Assembly (NCBI GenBank): GCA_002772205.1
Contig: PCRZ01000037.1
Coordinates: 9,784 to 15,934, forward strand
Length of the DNA: 6,151 bases
Source of the DNA: Candidatus Jorgensenbacteria bacterium CG23_combo_of_CG06-09_8_20_14_all_54_14
Lineage (GTDB): Bacteria > Patescibacteriota > Minisyncoccia > UBA6257 > GWB1-50-10
Reading direction: 5' to 3'
In this document: positions 4,690-6,151 of the stretch, one piece after another
Numbering within the stretch: the first letter of the stretch is position 1
Layout: each line of letters opens with the position of its first letter
Position numbers and translations under genes: made by a program
Notes under the pieces: generated by a model
Told to the model about the DNA's origin: nothing
Databases searched by the model: none
What the model saw: the letters and a program-made list of their open reading frames with translations, nothing else

Positions 4690-5055
4690 ATGATGGGGTT
4701 GCCGCGCGAGGATAGTACCTACTCCTGGACGTATCACGTCGTGGAGAAAATGCGGTTCTATGGGATATCTGAAGGCCGCATTCGCCGCATCATCCGCCAC
4801 CCCGCGCGCGTGGAAGAAGGAATTGCGCCGGCTACGGTCGCGGTGATGTCTCCCGCCGGCACGAAACGGTATCAGGAGATATGGGTGATGTATAAGCTCG
4901 TTGGCGGCGGCCAACGAGCAAAAACCAAATCACAAATTCCAAATTCCAAGAAACCGAAGATAAAGGTGATCACGGCGTGGCGCTATCCCGGCAAGAGCCC
5001 GGAGCGCGATCCGGTACCAGCGGAGGTACTACGTGAGGTCCAGAAATTGTTGTGA
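4690..5055 (+). CDS. DUF4258-like protein with repeat-derived insert
   Basis: A 121-residue protein starting at ATG 4690 or, one codon later, ATG 4693. Residues 13-44 (YHVVEKMRFYGISEGRI followed by RRIIRHPARVEEG) fit the DUF4258 pattern: a histidine, a basic residue or methionine, an Y/R-x-I-S helix and an I-I-x-x-P turn. Residues 62-70 (QEIWVMYKL) and 91-99 (IKVITAWRY) look like paired beta strands. DUF4258 is considered related to small RelE/BrnT-like toxin folds, but many members have no known function. Residues 71-90 between those strands are encoded by a perfect hairpin (4896-4919) and an A-rich CAAATTCC repeat, so they look inserted. The stop overlaps the start of the ASCH gene (GTGA), indicating a translationally coupled pair. 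Confidence 0.75.
   Translation: MMGLPREDSTYSWTYHVVEKMRFYGISEGRIRRIIRHPARVEEGIAPATVAVMSPAGTKRYQEIWVMYKLVGGGQRAKTKSQIPNSKKPKIKVITAWRYPGKSPERDPVPAEVLREVQKLL
4896..4919 (+). repeat. Perfect hairpin inside the DUF4258-like coding region
   Basis: GCTCGTTGGC (4896-4905), loop GGCG and GCCAACGAGC (4910-4919) form a 10-bp perfect stem. It is followed directly by AAAAACCAAATCACAAATTC and a further CAAATTCC copy (about 4920-4950), typical of an intergenic A-rich repeat. The reading frame passes through both without a stop. Confidence 0.85.
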
Positions 5056-5436
5056 AAAAGTTGAAGTTCAAAAACTCGCTCGTGGAACGGATTTTGAGCG
5101 GTGCAAAAAACCACTACGTGGCGAATGTTCGACGATAAAGATTTGGAAATAGGGGACGTTGTTCAACTCGTTAATGCGGACGATGGAACGGTTTTTGGTA
5201 TCGCGAAAATTACCGACATTTCGAAGAAGCAATTGGGAAACATCACCGCTGATGATTTTATTGGGCACGAGAACTACAAATCAATTGATAAAATGTATAA
5301 CGTCTACCGCGATTTCTACGGGGACAGGGTTGATAAGAACACCGAAGTGAAAAATCATTCGCTTCAAGCTCGTTTCAAACAAACGAAATTCTCTCGCGGC
5401 TTTTTTTTCGACCAATTCTCCTTCGTGATGACGTAG
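5052..5436 (+). CDS. ASCH-domain (PUA-like) protein, apparently frameshifted twice
   Basis: ASCH domains share a fold with PUA RNA-binding domains; the E. coli member YqfB hydrolyses N4-acetylcytidine. The first frame starts at GTG 5052 (overlapping the previous stop as GTGA), reads MKKLKFKNSLVERILSGAK and stops at 5136-5138. The second, from 5101, reads TTTWRMFDDKDLEIGDVV onwards and includes GHENY and YGDRVDKNTEVK, all strong ASCH features. Dropping one A from the A6 run at 5105-5110 joins the two as SGAKTTTWR, the family's usual sequence. Dropping one A from the A5 run at 5350-5354 continues TEVK as IIRFKLV, again as expected, ending at TGA 5426-5428. The uncorrected frame runs to TAG 5434-5436. 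So this is a pseudogene, a slippage-dependent gene or an assembly error. The domain call is firm; the intact reading is inferred. Confidence 0.8.
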
Positions 5437-5443
5437 GATGTGC

Positions 5444-5483
5444 CTTTCCGTCTTGTTATGCTATAGCATAACAAGACGGAAAG
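5444..5483. promoter_or_regulatory. 40-bp perfect palindrome, putative operator upstream of the TrpR-like gene
   Basis: Bases 5444-5463 are the exact reverse complement of 5464-5483, with no loop. The inner 22 bp (5453-5474; half-site TTGTTATGCTA) recur exactly at 5967-5988. The half-site contains TGT-TATGCT, which resembles an extended -10, and an extended -10-like TGC-TATCAT follows at 5485-5493. A dimeric repressor bound here would therefore block RNA polymerase. The TrpR-like gene immediately downstream is the obvious candidate binder (inference). The palindrome also begins 7 nt after the end of the ASCH frame and could stop that transcript, but no U-tract follows. Confidence 0.6.
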
Positions 5484-5495
5484 ATGCTATCATGG

Positions 5496-5600
5496 ATGAA
5501 GCTGACCGGAGAACGGTTGCGCCGAGAGTCGCTCAAATATGAGAAAAGAGAAAACCATCAGGTGTGGGAAGAGTGCGGAAACGCTGCCGCCGATCAGTAA
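5496..5600 (+). CDS. Probable original N-terminus of the TrpR-like protein (separate frame)
   Basis: ATG 5496 opens a 34-residue frame that begins MKLTGERLRRESLKYEK and ends DQ-TAA at 5598-5600. It is strongly charged and helical in character. Deleting one A at 5599-5600 turns the stop into TAT and joins it in frame to FSSRREWENAAW of the TrpR-like gene, giving DQYFSSRREW. The residues that the downstream frame encodes in the overlap (5539-5600) look less protein-like. A TTG at 5517 with GGAG five bases upstream is an alternative start. It could also be a short leader peptide. The fusion needs a third single-base shift in this region. Confidence 0.4.
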   Translation: MKLTGERLRRESLKYEKRENHQVWEECGNAAADQ

Positions 5601-5952
5601 TTTCTCTTCGCGTCGAGAGTGGGAGAACGCTGCGTGGCGAAAGGTGGTGGAGTCCCGAAAGCTGATGCAGTTACTCCTCACCCCAAATGAGCGTCACGAC
5701 CTCGTGATGCGCGCGGCCGTCCTGGAAGCCCTCGCTTCCGGTAAACTTCATCGGCAGATCAGCAGAGAGTTTTTCGTTTCCCTCCAAACCATCAACGCGG
5801 TCAAGAAAGCAATGAACGAGAATGGTTACCGGAGTTATCTCGACAGGAGCAAGACGGAGCGGAAGAAGCGCGATATGAGTACAATTCTTTCCACGCCGAG
5901 GCGGAGCGGTATGCCTCACCGTACCAAGTACGGGACTGTGTATCTTCCCTGA
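5539..5952 (+). CDS. TrpR-like (YerC/YecD-type) helix-turn-helix regulator
   Basis: A 137-residue frame from ATG 5539. Residues 46-92 (LLTPNERHDLVMRAAVLEAL, then ASGKLHRQISREFFVSLQTINAVKKAM) match the Trp-repressor superfamily layout: the L-T-P-x-E-R helix, an A/G-S-G-K turn, then helix-turn-helix with S-x-x-T-I in the recognition helix. Proteins of this fold bind palindromic DNA as dimers, and YerC-type members have no known tryptophan dependence. The tail (103-130) is basic and could add DNA contacts. Two copies of the same palindrome flank the gene, the first 50 bp upstream and the second 14 bp after its stop. The true N-terminus may start at 5496 in another frame. The effector is unknown; tryptophan should not be assumed. 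Confidence 0.75.
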   Translation: MRKEKTIRCGKSAETLPPISNFSSRREWENAAWRKVVESRKLMQLLLTPNERHDLVMRAAVLEALASGKLHRQISREFFVSLQTINAVKKAMNENGYRSYLDRSKTERKKRDMSTILSTPRRSGMPHRTKYGTVYLP

Positions 5953-5976
5953 CACTTCAAATTGTATTGTTATGCT
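5949..5976 (+). promoter_or_regulatory. Putative promoter of the 3-methyladenine glycosylase gene
   Basis: CTGACA (5949-5954) matches five of six -35 positions and overlaps the TrpR-like stop codon. A 16-nt spacer leads to TATGCT (5971-5976), with TG at 5968-5969 giving an extended -10. The -10 lies inside the 22-bp palindrome, so binding there would block initiation. The -10 itself matches only four of six positions, and a leader of about 40 nt without a clear ribosome binding site would precede ATG 6024. Confidence 0.35.
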
Positions 5977-5988
5977 ATAGCATAACAA
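5967..5988. promoter_or_regulatory. 22-bp perfect palindrome, second putative operator
   Basis: TTGTTATGCTA (5967-5977) and TAGCATAACAA (5978-5988) are exact reverse complements without a loop, identical to the core of the palindrome at 5453-5474. The outer arms of the first copy are absent. It lies between the TrpR-like stop codon and the glycosylase start, 35 nt before ATG 6024, where an operator for the downstream gene would be placed. Confidence 0.6.
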
Positions 5989-6023
5989 GGTAAAACGGGT
6001 AGCCGCCGCGTACGAAAATTTAA

Positions 6024-6151
6024 ATGTCGAGAACGAAGGTGTTAAGAAAAACGTTTTTTGAACAGCCGACGCTCACAGTGGCGCGGGAGTTACTGGGTAA
6101 ATATCTTGTCCGCAAAGTCGGCGGGAAAGCCATTGCGGCAATAATAACCGA
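6024..6151 (+). CDS. DNA-3-methyladenine glycosylase, AAG/MPG family (5' part, runs off the window)
   Basis: The first 42 codons are present and the gene continues beyond the window. The segment FFEQPTLTVARELLGKYLV matches the AAG/MPG family's N-terminal block (F-F-x-Q-P...A-R-x-L-L-G-K-x-L-V). The following GKAIAAIITE fits the strand leading to the conserved E-T-E-A-Y, which lies just past the end. This family removes alkylated purines such as 3-methyladenine from DNA to start base excision repair. The ATG at 6024 has no ribosome binding site. Upstream lies the second palindrome, so expression may be controlled by the TrpR-like protein. The active site cannot be checked here. Confidence 0.85.
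   Translation, partial: MSRTKVLRKTFFEQPTLTVARELLGKYLVRKVGGKAIAAIIT

Noticed and set aside
4417..4914. Minus-strand frame and plus-strand frames (4466-4715) through the repeat spacer
   Set aside because: They cross A-rich repeats and give the low-complexity translations typical of such repeats; they overlap the end of the PEBP gene or the start of the DUF4258-like gene.
5401..5408. T8 run as an intrinsic terminator inside the ASCH region
   Set aside because: No stable stem directly precedes it; CTCTCGCGGC does not pair with nearby sequence.
5444..5988. Palindromes as ends of an insertion sequence around 5475-5966
   Set aside because: There is no transposase, the enclosed gene is a TrpR-like regulator, and the repeats are loop-free palindromes, not terminal inverted repeats with flanking duplications. 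Operators fit better.

Overview
The window most resembles a member of the candidate phyla radiation (Patescibacteria), probably a Parcubacteria-type lineage. The signs are very compact genes, a short gamma-only DnaX, almost no Shine-Dalgarno sequences, intergenic hairpin repeats built on CCCGCTAAGCGGG or CCGCCTTTGGCGG cores, and A-rich repeats of the CGAAGCACGAAA and CAAATTCC type. TGA ends several genes, so this is not a lineage that reads TGA as glycine. The placement is inferred from style, not from a marker gene search.

Layout. Bases 1-146 hold only nested hairpin repeats. On the minus strand, reading leftwards, are dnaX (2474-3583), a tRNA-Gln (2366-2437), a small SdpI-family membrane protein (1995-2315), an unrecognised five-helix membrane protein (1199-1882) and a membrane-anchored LytM/M23 peptidoglycan hydrolase (147-1172). 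The two small membrane-protein genes and their spacers are clearly more AT-rich than the genes on either side. Bases 3590-3880 hold either a small unknown minus-strand gene or a structured RNA. From 3897 the plus strand carries a repeat, a strong promoter, a membrane-anchored YbhB/YbcL-type PEBP protein (3973-4530), a repeat-rich spacer, a DUF4258-like protein (4690-5055), an overlapping ASCH-domain gene that appears frameshifted twice (5052-5436), a TrpR-like regulator (5539-5952) and the start of a 3-methyladenine DNA glycosylase gene (6024 to the window end).

Two observations stand out. First, a perfect palindrome with half-site TTGTTATGCTA occurs on both sides of the TrpR-like gene: once upstream of it, inside a 40-bp perfect palindrome, and once upstream of the glycosylase gene. 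This looks like an autoregulated repressor that also controls a DNA-repair gene. Second, the genes for the M23 peptidase, DnaX, PEBP protein and DUF4258-like protein each have a -10-like hexamer only 3-8 nt before a start codon, which points to leaderless mRNAs.

Between 5052 and 5640 three apparent single-A insertions interrupt otherwise recognisable protein sequence. They could be assembly errors, gene decay or slippage sites.
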